IMG/VR virus record: IMGVR_UViG_3300031951_011464
Span: 1 to 22,867 of that record
Strand: one strand, 5' to 3'
Source: a virus
DNA: 22,867 nt
Both the position numbers and the translations under genes were made by a program. The notes beneath the pieces were generated by a model. That model searched no databases. It saw only the letters and a list, made by a program, of their open reading frames with translations, and was not told the DNA's origin. Numbering within the stretch: the first letter of the stretch is position 1; every line of letters starts with the position of its first letter. Positions 1-5,472 of the stretch are shown here, piece after piece.

Positions 1-113
1 GCGGGGCTGAGTACAATTCCGCAGGGCAACGGCTCGCACCGCGCGAGCAATGGGGTGAGGAGACGGGCGAGCATCCCGACGACGTGGCGCGGGCGTTCAC
101 CGCTGACCCTTAG
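1..113 (+). CDS. 3' end of an unidentified protein, truncated by window edge
   Basis: One reading frame (codons starting at base 3) is open from the window edge to a TAG at 111-113 and gives 36 residues ending in ...ARAFTADP. The fragment is polar and acidic, with EETGEHPDDVARAF near the end, which looks like a normal soluble C-terminus and not like a shadow of another frame. A hairpin terminator follows 51 bases downstream on the same strand, which supports this being the last gene of a rightward transcript entering from the left. Nothing can be said of its function because the start and most of the protein lie outside the window. Confidence 0.55.
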   Translation, partial: GAEYNSAGQRLAPREQWGEETGEHPDDVARAFTADP

Positions 114-164
114 ATCTAACGAGGTCCGCATCCCTGGTCGCAGGGGGTCGGTGGGTAAGTCAGA

Positions 165-191
165 AGCCTCGGGGGTAACCTCGGGGCTTTT
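165..191 (+). terminator. Rho-independent terminator after the left-edge gene
   Basis: AGCCTCGGGG (165-174) and CCTCGGGGCT (179-188) pair over 10 bp if two G-U pairs are allowed, closing a GTAA loop of the stable GNRA type, and the stem runs straight into TTTT (188-191). This is the layout of an intrinsic terminator for + strand transcription, placed 51 bases after the stop codon of the left-edge gene. The T-tract is short, so efficiency may be modest. The opposite strand lacks a T-tract. Confidence 0.55.
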
Positions 192-202
192 GGCGTTTGG
201 GG

Positions 203-306
203 GACTACCGGGAACGGGGTCACGTCGCGACGCTGGGAGCGTGCTGGGTTGCTCGCGCGAGTGTGGAGCCAGCAGGCCTGCGGGTGACTACCGGGGCCGG
301 TGTCAC
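203..306 (+). repeat. Imperfect direct repeat in the 192-414 non-coding stretch
   Basis: GACTACCGGG plus the following 11 bases occurs at 203-223 and again at 286-306, matching at 18 of 21 positions, 83 bases apart. Between the copies lie two 10-bp perfect palindromes, CTCGCGCGAG (252-261) and GCAGGCCTGC (272-281), and after them a run of ten G (377-386). I see no convincing gene in 192-414; open frames there have no ribosome site and odd composition. The stretch lies between a rightward terminator and the 3' end of a leftward gene. Its role is unknown. Confidence 0.4.
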
Positions 307-414
307 CTATCGCGCCCGGGTCCGCGAAAGTCAGCTCGGGCGGGTCGAGCTGCAAACAGGCCGGAAAGGGGGGTATGGGGGGGGGGTGCGTCGCCAGGGC
401 GGCAACACGGGGTG

Positions 415-639
415 CTAGGCGGGCGGGAGTGCGGTCAACGCGCGGACTAGCAGGGTCCGCACTGCGGTGACCACGGCGCGGGCGTCCTCTTCGCGGGGTG
501 CGCGGTACTGCGCTGCACCGGGGCGGGCGACGACGTACGCATGGAGGCGGGTTCGGCTGATACCTGACTCGCGCGCAACCGCCTCTAGCGTGCCGGGGTA
601 CGCCTTCACGGCGGTCTCAATGGTCTCTTGGGGGGTCAT
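415..639 (-). CDS. Small helix-turn-helix DNA-binding protein, 74 aa
   Basis: Start chosen at the ATG at 639-637, which overlaps the stop of the upstream gene as ATGA, so the two are translationally coupled. A longer in-frame start at 714 would add an Arg/Pro-rich stretch read antiphase to the neighbour and is less likely. Residues about 17-38 (TLEAVARESGISRTRLHAYVV) look like a helix-turn-helix: a first helix, the G-I-S turn and a recognition helix. This fits a small Cro-like or recruitment-type phage regulator. The rest is a helical tail rich in Ala, Arg and Val. Family membership below the motif level is not recognisable. It may act on one of the nearby dyads, which is inference from proximity only. 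Confidence 0.65.
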   Translation of the reverse strand: MTPQETIETAVKAYPGTLEAVARESGISRTRLHAYVVARPGAAQYRAPREEDARAVVTAVRTLLVRALTALPPA

Positions 640-926
640 CGGGAAGCCTCGCGGTTGGCGCGGCACTCTGCGGCGCATCGGTCCATGAGGGTCGCGAGTG
701 CTTCGCGGGGGCATGCCGCGTCGTATCGGAAGTAGCAGACGATTCCCGCATTGCGCGGAACCTTGCCTGCCGTGTGGACGCGGATCACGGCGTCATCATC
801 AAGGGAGATGATGCAGATGGCGCGGGGGTATGCCTTCTCTCGAAGTGCGGCGCGGTATAGCGCGTAGGCTACGATCTCGACGGCGCGGTCTTCGGTGTAG
901 AGGGGGCGGGACGTGTAGATGGCCAT
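636..926 (-). CDS. Hypothetical protein, 96 aa, first gene of leftward pair
   Basis: ATG at 926-924 is preceded by AAGGAG with a seven-base spacer, and a good promoter lies 45 bases further upstream, so the start is well supported. The product has an N-terminal helical part (VEIVAYALYRAALREKAYPRA), a middle that alternates in the manner of beta strands (ICIISLDDDAVIRVHTAG, then GIVCYFRYDAA) and a C-terminal helix rich in Ala and Arg. There is no signal peptide or membrane segment. I do not recognise the family. It is coupled to the helix-turn-helix gene by an ATGA overlap, suggesting the two products are made in step and may work together. Confidence 0.65.
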   Translation of the reverse strand: MAIYTSRPLYTEDRAVEIVAYALYRAALREKAYPRAICIISLDDDAVIRVHTAGKVPRNAGIVCYFRYDAACPREALATLMDRCAAECRANREASR

Positions 927-970
927 AGGGTGGTCTCCTTCGGGCGCTCAGCCCGTCTTGGGATGATCCC

Positions 971-998
971 CTTCTACGCTGATGGTTGGGGTGGTCAA
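971..998 (-). promoter_or_regulatory. Sigma-70-type promoter for the leftward gene pair
   Basis: Reading the minus strand, TTGACC (998-993) and TAGAAG (976-971) are separated by 16 bases: five of six and four of six matches to the canonical -35 and -10. Transcription would begin near 964, giving a leader of about 38 nt that carries the AAGGAG site before the ATG at 926. This is the best canonical promoter in the window. Confidence 0.5.
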
Positions 999-1023
999 TA
1001 CGAAATCGTAATGGCGGCGAAGA

Positions 1024-1183
1024 TGCAATGGGGTTGCAAGTGCAAGTGGGTTGCAAGTTGCCGGGGAACGGGATGGTCAAGCGAGGTTGACGAATTGGTC
1101 AAGCAAGGTTGACTAAGTGGGGAGGGAGGGCTTGGTTCCCTTCACCCTCTTGCAATCGGGTTGCATCTGCAAACAGTTTGCAA
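1024..1183. repeat. Cluster of TTGCAA / TGCAA iteron-like repeats
   Basis: Exact TTGCAA occurs at 1034-1039, 1051-1056, 1150-1155 and 1178-1183, with further TGCAA cores at 1024, 1041 and 1168. The first two exact copies sit in an 11-base direct repeat, GGGTTGCAAGT, 17 bases apart (1031-1041 and 1048-1058). At this base composition a given TTGCAA is expected roughly once per 10 kb, so four within 150 bases is a real cluster. Such iterons are typical of sites bound by replication initiators, partition proteins or repressors. The rightmost copies lie inside the doubtful gene at 1099-1377. Confidence 0.5.
1076..1113. promoter_or_regulatory. Two tandem GTCAA-N6-TTGAC dyads
   Basis: GTCAAGCGAGGTTGAC (1076-1091) and GTCAAGCAAGGTTGAC (1098-1113) are near-identical inverted repeats, one base different, 22 bases apart, so they present the same face of the helix about two turns apart. 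That is the geometry of cooperative dimer binding. They lie about 80-115 bases upstream of the leftward promoter at 998-971 and overlap the 3' end of the possible gene at 1099-1377. The neighbouring helix-turn-helix protein is an obvious candidate binder, but nothing proves it. Confidence 0.5.
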
Positions 1184-1377
1184 GTTCGCCGAGACGTGCC
1201 TCGTGGCGAGAATCGTGACCGCTCAGTCACCATTTCGCCTTGATACTCGCCAAACAACGGCACGACCACGGCGTGGTTAAGGCGCACTGCGGACTCTAGG
1301 ACGCTGTAAGCATCGGCATTGCCAGCAACCTGGCTTGCCACAGAGTAGGGGTTCAAAAGGGGGGGGTAGGGGGTCAT
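1099..1377 (-). CDS. Doubtful small hypothetical protein, 92 aa
   Basis: ATG at 1377-1375 opens a frame that runs to TGA at 1101-1099. The product begins MTPYPPLLNPYS and has a plausible middle with helix- and strand-like stretches (YSVLESAVRLNHAVVVPLFGEY), then a basic tail. There is no ribosome site; the bases before the ATG are a T-run and an 18-bp palindrome. Codons 5-7 contain a run of eight C on the coding strand, an unstable feature at a gene start. Third-position GC is lower than in the structural genes. It could be a real gene under control of the palindrome, or chance within a regulatory region that also carries iterons and dyads. No family recognised. Confidence 0.35.
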   Translation of the reverse strand: MTPYPPLLNPYSVASQVAGNADAYSVLESAVRLNHAVVVPLFGEYQGEMVTERSRFSPRGTSRRTCKLFADATRLQEGEGNQALPPHLVNLA

Positions 1378-1379
1378 AA

Positions 1380-1397
1380 AAAACGAACGTTCGTTTT
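1380..1397. promoter_or_regulatory. 18-bp perfect palindrome, operator-like
   Basis: AAAACGAACGTTCGTTTT is fully self-complementary, centred between 1388 and 1389, and lies three bases before the ATG of the possible leftward gene. AT-flanked CGAAC/GTTCG palindromes are typical dimer operators, for example of TetR-type repressors. Its right half and the following bases (CGTTCGTTTTG, then TTGCGC at 1401-1406) reappear at 8422-8441 before the scaffold gene, so one protein may read both places. Confidence 0.55.
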
Positions 1398-1457
1398 GTT
1401 TTGCGCACGGCACGTTGACCCCCGGGGGCACCACCGCCCGCGCGGGGCGCGAACTTG

Positions 1458-1472
1458 TACCCATAATGGGTA
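1458..1472. promoter_or_regulatory. 15-bp dyad TACCCAT-A-ATGGGTA in the 1398-1652 gap
   Basis: Seven-base arms TACCCAT (1458-1464) and ATGGGTA (1466-1472) flank a single A. CATAAT inside it resembles a -10 box on the + strand, but no -35 sits at the right distance. The rest of 1398-1652 shows no gene I can support: the 112-aa + frame starting at 1415 lacks a ribosome site and has shadow-like composition. The gap separates the palindrome at 1380 from the 3' end of the leftward gene at 1653. Confidence 0.4.
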
Positions 1473-1652
1473 AGCCCACTCCACCCTCCCGCCTAGTACC
1501 CCCTGCACCTGCGCAACGTCTTGGAACCATTGGCGTTGCCAGTTCCGATAGGCGCAAAACCCCCTGCTACCGTTGCGCGAGGTCCAGCGATATCGCGGGG
1601 TTGGGCGGCTCCATGAGCGCAATACCACCCAGGGCACCAGCGCCTTGGGGAG

Positions 1653-2021
1653 CTACGGCTGCCACCACGTATCGCGCTGGCGGGGTCTCGTGTGGATGGG
1701 AGCGGGCGCGTTCGACGCGGCTTCTGCGAGGCAGAGCCGTTCGAGGAGGTTGAAGGTGGCGAGGAGCGCGGCGTCTCGGCTGGTGGAGGCGGTGCCGTAG
1801 GCGCGGAGGTCGGGGTCGTCTGGGGAGGCGTGGTCGCCGTGGTCTGTGACGTGGGCGCTTTTGTGGACGCCGAGGCCGTGGACCGTGAGGCACGCGGAGT
1901 CGTGGCCGGTAGCGGTGATGGTGAGCGTGAAGGGGTGCCGAGTGCGGGAGTAGGTGGGCACTCGGCGGTGGGTGAGGACAGGGGAGAGTGTGTGGTTGTG
2001 GGCGAATTCTTCGAGATCCAT
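1653..2021 (-). CDS. Hypothetical protein, 122 aa, divergent from packaging operon
   Basis: The frame is open far upstream (to 3212), but only the part from the ATG at 2021-2019 is credible. AGGA lies nine bases upstream with a GGGGA closer in, the residues before it are antisense to the packaging genes, and the product from here has ordinary composition. It starts MDLEEFAHNH, has a strand-like middle (HPFTLTITATGHDSACLTVHG), a His/Asp-rich loop (about residues 56-70) and a helix (about 80-101, SRDAALLATFNLLERLCLAEAA). It has no membrane segment or signal peptide. Family unknown. It is transcribed away from the rightward operon, so the 2022-2197 gap probably holds both promoters. The YGTAS-then-helix segment loosely resembles YGSVS-then-helix in the 2198 gene product. 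Confidence 0.55.
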   Translation of the reverse strand: MDLEEFAHNHTLSPVLTHRRVPTYSRTRHPFTLTITATGHDSACLTVHGLGVHKSAHVTDHGDHASPDDPDLRAYGTASTSRDAALLATFNLLERLCLAEAASNAPAPIHTRPRQRDTWWQP

Positions 2022-2120
2022 GTCCCCTATTCCTGAGAGCTTCGCTCCACTCCGTTCCTCGCTTTCGCTTCGGATACTCGTGAGTGCTCGCTCTCTGCCC
2101 GCCCCCTCACCCAGCGTATC

Positions 2121-2201
2121 ATGGGGGAAGTGGGGGGTGGAAGAGGGAAAGTGGTGGTTGTGGGGAGGAGGTTGGTTTAGGGTTTGAGGAGGAGGTGATG
2201 A
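2121..2201 (+). other. 81-nt cytosine-free G-rich leader of the packaging operon
   Basis: From A2121 to A2201 the + strand contains no C at all, in a window that is roughly two-thirds G+C. The tract starts inside a -10-like TATCAT (2117-2122) and ends just inside the ATG of the first operon gene. It contains G5, G6 and G4 runs and ends in GAGGAGGAGGTG, the ribosome site. If transcription starts just after TATCAT, nearly the whole leader RNA would lack C and could not form G-C stems within itself. The remainder of the divergent gap (2022-2120) is pyrimidine-rich and shows no -35 of quality on either strand. Confidence 0.5.
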
Positions 2202-2524
2202 CGATGCATGAGACGCTGGCGGGTGAGTTGAACGAATGGCGGGTGGCGCGCGGGCGTGCGCCTTGTTGGTTTTCTGGGTACACGTCGGAGATCGCTGAGG
2301 CGGGGGTGACAGGTATTCGGGTGCACCGGCACTCGCCGCACCAGTTCTACACGGTGTGCTATGGCTCGGTGTCTGAGGGTGGCTCTGAGTTGGACGCTGT
2401 GGTGCGTGCTCTTCACGAGAAGCTGATGGGACTGAAGGAGAGGTCGGCGACGTGGGAGGGTCGGTTGCTCCATCCTGAGTGGCTGCTCCGTGCGTTCGCG
2501 CTTGAGGAGGCGGCTCATGCGTGA
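2198..2524 (+). CDS. Hypothetical protein, 108 aa, first gene of packaging operon
   Basis: ATG at 2198 is chosen because AGGAGG (2187-2192) sits five bases upstream; a second ATG two codons on is possible. The upstream in-frame extension would read through the G-rich leader and is not credible. The product begins MTMHETLAGELNEWRVARG, has a strand-like centre (TGIRVHRHSPHQFYTVCYGSVSEG) and a long C-terminal helix (LDAVVRALHEKLMGLKERS, then LLRAFALEEAAHA). It has no recognisable motif. Its stop lies inside the next gene (eight-base overlap), so it is coupled to the presumed small terminase. A packaging accessory role is a guess from position. Confidence 0.65.
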   Translation: MTMHETLAGELNEWRVARGRAPCWFSGYTSEIAEAGVTGIRVHRHSPHQFYTVCYGSVSEGGSELDAVVRALHEKLMGLKERSATWEGRLLHPEWLLRAFALEEAAHA

Positions 2525-3245
2525 CGATGACGAGTGGGAGAACGTGGTTCCTCCCGGGGTGGTGGCGGGGCTGCTGAGTACGTCTGTCGGGGCTTTGGAG
2601 ACGCGGCCTCGGGACGTGGAGCTGGCGCTCAATGATGGGGACGTCATTGGGGCTCGGCTCGGGGCGGCTCGCAGGTTGAATCAGCTTTTGAAGGAGTACG
2701 AGGACACGGAGCGCGTGAAAGGGCTCTCGCGGGACTCGATGGAGGTGTTGGTCAAAGGGTACACGGCGTTCGAGAAGATGGCGTCCGCGACGCACAAGGA
2801 CATGGCTCCCGCGAAGGATACGGGCGGGGAGAAGACGACGGGAGACGCGGAGCTGCGGAAGGCGCTTGCGGAAGTGAAGCGCAGCCCTGGGCGTCCTCGT
2901 AAGACCTTGGCGGTCGTGTCTGGCGGGGCGCATGTCGAGGATGCGGAGTTCGTGGTGGATGCAGCGGAGGTGGACTACGGGCCTTTGGTGCATTGGGCGG
3001 GGATGAAGTTCGCGCAGTTGCCGCACGCGCTCACGGTGCTGGAGATGGTTCGGCATGGGGCGACGGTGGACATGATCCGCGAGGTGTACTCGGACGTGAC
3101 GTCGTGGATGGTCGGGGACATTCGGAAGTTCTCGGAGAAGATGTTCGGCAAGCCCTTCGAGCCGCCTCCGCTTGCGCTGCGTCGTCGTGGCGGGTGGTAT
3201 CGAGGTCCGCACAAGGACCGCTACAAGGTGGAGGCCGCGCCGTGA
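2517..3245 (+). CDS. Putative DNA-binding protein in small-terminase position, 242 aa
   Basis: ATG at 2517 follows GAGGAGG with a six-base gap and overlaps the previous stop by eight bases; an in-frame start 27 bases upstream is weaker. The protein has an acidic N-terminus (MRDDDEWENVV), a helical region (residues 45-95), an AT-hook-like basic patch SPGRPRK (123-129) and a C-terminal region with a possible helix-turn-helix (about 177-205, VRHGATVDMIREVYSDVTSW), ending in a basic tail RRRGGWYRG. It lies directly before the large terminase with a GTGA overlap, the usual place of the small terminase subunit, which recognises the packaging site. No small-terminase family is recognisable by eye. 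It could also be another DNA-binding virion factor. Confidence 0.5.
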   Translation: MRDDDEWENVVPPGVVAGLLSTSVGALETRPRDVELALNDGDVIGARLGAARRLNQLLKEYEDTERVKGLSRDSMEVLVKGYTAFEKMASATHKDMAPAKDTGGEKTTGDAELRKALAEVKRSPGRPRKTLAVVSGGAHVEDAEFVVDAAEVDYGPLVHWAGMKFAQLPHALTVLEMVRHGATVDMIREVYSDVTSWMVGDIRKFSEKMFGKPFEPPPLALRRRGGWYRGPHKDRYKVEAAP

Positions 3246-5125
3246 AGTCGCTCAAGGTGAAGAAGGTGCGTCCCGCGTCGGACGTGCAGCGCCAGTTCAT
3301 GGCGATGTGCTGGCAGGGCGGGACCTTCGAGGGGTTCGAGTTCTTCTGTCGAACGTGCCTCAAGGTGCGTGCGCCGTCCGGGGGGACGTGGCAGTTCGTT
3401 CCGCTCATCTTGAATGAGGAGCAAGAGACCTTCGCGCAGGCGTTCATCTCGAAGCGCCTCGAAGGCAAGAAGGCGCGGTTCATTGTCCTCAAGGCGCGAA
3501 AGCTCGGGCTCTCGACGCTCATTCAGGCTTTGGGCATGTGGTACGGCGCGTTCACCGAGGGGTGGAAGACGAAGACCATTGCGCACCAGTTGAGTTCGAC
3601 GAAGGAGATCGGGGACATCTCGGTTCGCATGAGCGAGCGGCTCCCCGAGGCCATCCGGGACTACATCGCGCCCGAGTATCGGAACGGCAAGCTCGTGTGG
3701 ACGTCGGGCTCGGAGATCACGGTCGAGACGCAGCGGTCGGAGAATCAGGCGCGCGGCGGCACGCCCTCGCTCTTGCATATGTCGGAGGTCGCGTTCTGGG
3801 ACGAGAACCGTAAGGACGGCTCGGCTGAAGGAACGATGACGGCGCTCTTCGGGGCGCTCGAAGAGGAAGGGGGCGGCTCATCGACGGCGGTGGTCATCGA
3901 GACCACAGCGAACGGCGTGGGTGGCACGTTTCATACGCGGTGGATCGCGGCGCAGCGCCCGGAGTCCGAGTGGGTGCCCTTCTTCTTCCCGTGGCAGAAC
4001 GCGCAGAAGCATCAGCTTCAGGACGCGACGGAGATGGACGCGGCGCTGTCTGCGATCCTGCGCGACCCGTTGGTGAGCCGAGACGCGAAGATTCGGTCGG
4101 TGCTCGATGCGGGCATGGGCGCGGCCTTCGATGAGGAATGGGCTAGGCGGGCTGCGGACTTCGGGCTGAACGTGGCGCAGCTTCGGTGGGCGGTCGCAAA
4201 AGCGGACGAAATGGGGTCGATGCAGAAGTTCGACCAGGAGTACCCGATGAGCGCGGACCTCGCGTTCATTTCGTCGGGGCGCTTGGTGCTGGACACGATG
4301 ACGCTGAAGAAGGTGGTGGCGTCTGTGACTGCGCCGGTCATGAAGACCGGGCCGCTCTCGGCGGTGCCTGTGCCTGACATCGAGGATGGTCCGCTCAAGT
4401 GGGCTGACATCGACCGGGCGACCGGCGTGGGCGAAGTGTGGTGGTGGTGGCGCTTGCCTGAGCGGACGTGGCGCGGGCGCTACGCGGTGGGCGTTGATCC
4501 GTCGATGGGGTCGGGCAAGGACCGCGCGTGCATTTCCGTAAAGGACCTCATGCTCAACGAGCAGGTCGCGGAGTTCTACTGCGAGCACACGACGCCTGAC
4601 GTGTTGGCGCGGCAGGCAATGATCGTGGGGCACCTGTTCGGGAATGCGCTACTGGTCATCGAGATCAACGGGCCGGGGAACGTGGTCGTGAACGATGTCC
4701 TCAAGGCGGGCTACCCAGCGGTTTACCGTCGCGCCATCATCGAGTCGAACCTCGGGGGCGAGGTTTCGTGGGTGCGCCAGTTTGGGGTCTACATGGATGA
4801 GCGGAATCGGACGCTCATCGTGGATGGGCTCGTGCGCGGGCTGAAGGAAGGGACAAGCCTCATCCGGTCGCACCGGGCGCTCGAAGAGTTCCGCACGTTC
4901 CGGTTCGATGCGAAGGGCAAGCCCGACCACGAGAAGGGGAAGCACTCGGATGCCATTATGGCGGCGGGGCTCGCGGAGTACGGGCGCGGCCAAGCGGGTG
5001 AGATGGAGCAAGTGGACGTGGTGACGGGAACGCCGCTGCGCGAGGTGCCGTCGCTTCGGGACATGCGGGAGAAGTGGACCGCGAACGCGCGCCGGCAAGA
5101 CCCGTACTTTGGGAATCGCACATGA
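3242..5125 (+). CDS. terL: Large terminase subunit (packaging ATPase-nuclease), 627 aa
   Basis: GTG at 3242 overlaps the previous stop (GTGA) with GGAGG seven bases upstream. The product pumps DNA into the prohead through the portal and cuts the concatemer. N-terminal ATPase: degenerate Walker A KARKLGLST (84-92), Walker B LLHMSEVAFW (177-186) with catalytic E182, and coupling motif IETTANG (219-225). A linker carries QEYPMSADLAF. The C-terminal RNase H-like nuclease has its acidic residues at D419 (GVDPSMG), E474 (VIEINGPG) and D570 (HSDAIMA). The length is normal for the family. Odd points are the Leu-containing P-loop instead of G-K-S/T, seen in many phage terminases, and four tryptophans in a row (400-403) in the linker. 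Identification is secure; packaging mode (headful or site-specific) cannot be told. Confidence 0.93.
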   Translation: MKSLKVKKVRPASDVQRQFMAMCWQGGTFEGFEFFCRTCLKVRAPSGGTWQFVPLILNEEQETFAQAFISKRLEGKKARFIVLKARKLGLSTLIQALGMWYGAFTEGWKTKTIAHQLSSTKEIGDISVRMSERLPEAIRDYIAPEYRNGKLVWTSGSEITVETQRSENQARGGTPSLLHMSEVAFWDENRKDGSAEGTMTALFGALEEEGGGSSTAVVIETTANGVGGTFHTRWIAAQRPESEWVPFFFPWQNAQKHQLQDATEMDAALSAILRDPLVSRDAKIRSVLDAGMGAAFDEEWARRAADFGLNVAQLRWAVAKADEMGSMQKFDQEYPMSADLAFISSGRLVLDTMTLKKVVASVTAPVMKTGPLSAVPVPDIEDGPLKWADIDRATGVGEVWWWWRLPERTWRGRYAVGVDPSMGSGKDRACISVKDLMLNEQVAEFYCEHTTPDVLARQAMIVGHLFGNALLVIEINGPGNVVVNDVLKAGYPAVYRRAIIESNLGGEVSWVRQFGVYMDERNRTLIVDGLVRGLKEGTSLIRSHRALEEFRTFRFDAKGKPDHEKGKHSDAIMAAGLAEYGRGQAGEMEQVDVVTGTPLREVPSLRDMREKWTANARRQDPYFGNRT

Positions 5126-5472
5126 GATGGGTCATGGCCCTCTGGGCGTGGCTGAGGTCGAAGTGGGAAGCGCGCCGATTGCGTGGCGGGACCGCGCCGA
5201 AGGAGGCGCAGCATGAAGGCGGGGCATTGGCCGGCGCTCTTCACGCCGGGCGGGACGATGAGACGGAAACCTCGGGCGGCTTCGTTGACGTCGGCGCTGC
5301 TTCCCGAGGGGAAACGGAGTCACACGAGACGGCGCTTGTCAATCCTCCTCTGGACGGCGAAAGTAGCGACGCGGAGTGGGACGACTTTCTGTCAGACCCT
5401 CGGCAGCAGGCGCGGTTCCGCGCGGCGTGGGAACGACATGAGCGCGCGAAGAAGCGCGGGGAGGTGCCGTGA
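5122..5472 (+). CDS. Hypothetical protein, 116 aa, between terminase and portal
   Basis: ATG at 5122 overlaps the terminase stop as ATGA. The N-terminus is short, tryptophan-rich and basic (MRWVMALWAWLRSKWEARRLR), a possible amphipathic or weak membrane-associating helix. Then comes a low-complexity Gly/Glu/Thr-rich linker and an acidic-to-basic C-terminal helix (DAEWDDFLSDPRQQARFRAAWERHERAKK). No family is recognised. Small unknown genes between terminase and portal are common in short-tailed phages and are sometimes virion or packaging accessories; that is the most that can be inferred here. Confidence 0.6.
   Translation: MRWVMALWAWLRSKWEARRLRGGTAPKEAQHEGGALAGALHAGRDDETETSGGFVDVGAASRGETESHETALVNPPLDGESSDAEWDDFLSDPRQQARFRAAWERHERAKKRGEVP

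Noticed and set aside
930-1112. 60-aa rightward frame
   Set aside because: Overlaps the promoter, iterons and tandem dyads; no ribosome site. The Cys/Trp-rich reading is a product of the repeats.
1415-1753. 112-aa rightward frame in the control region
   Set aside because: No ribosome site, Arg/Ala/Gly-rich shadow composition, and it overlaps the 3' end of a better gene on the other strand.
1653-3212. 519-aa leftward open frame
   Set aside because: Antisense to three well-supported genes over most of its length, with Arg/His/Pro-rich shadow composition. Only its last 122 codons (from ATG 2021) are kept.
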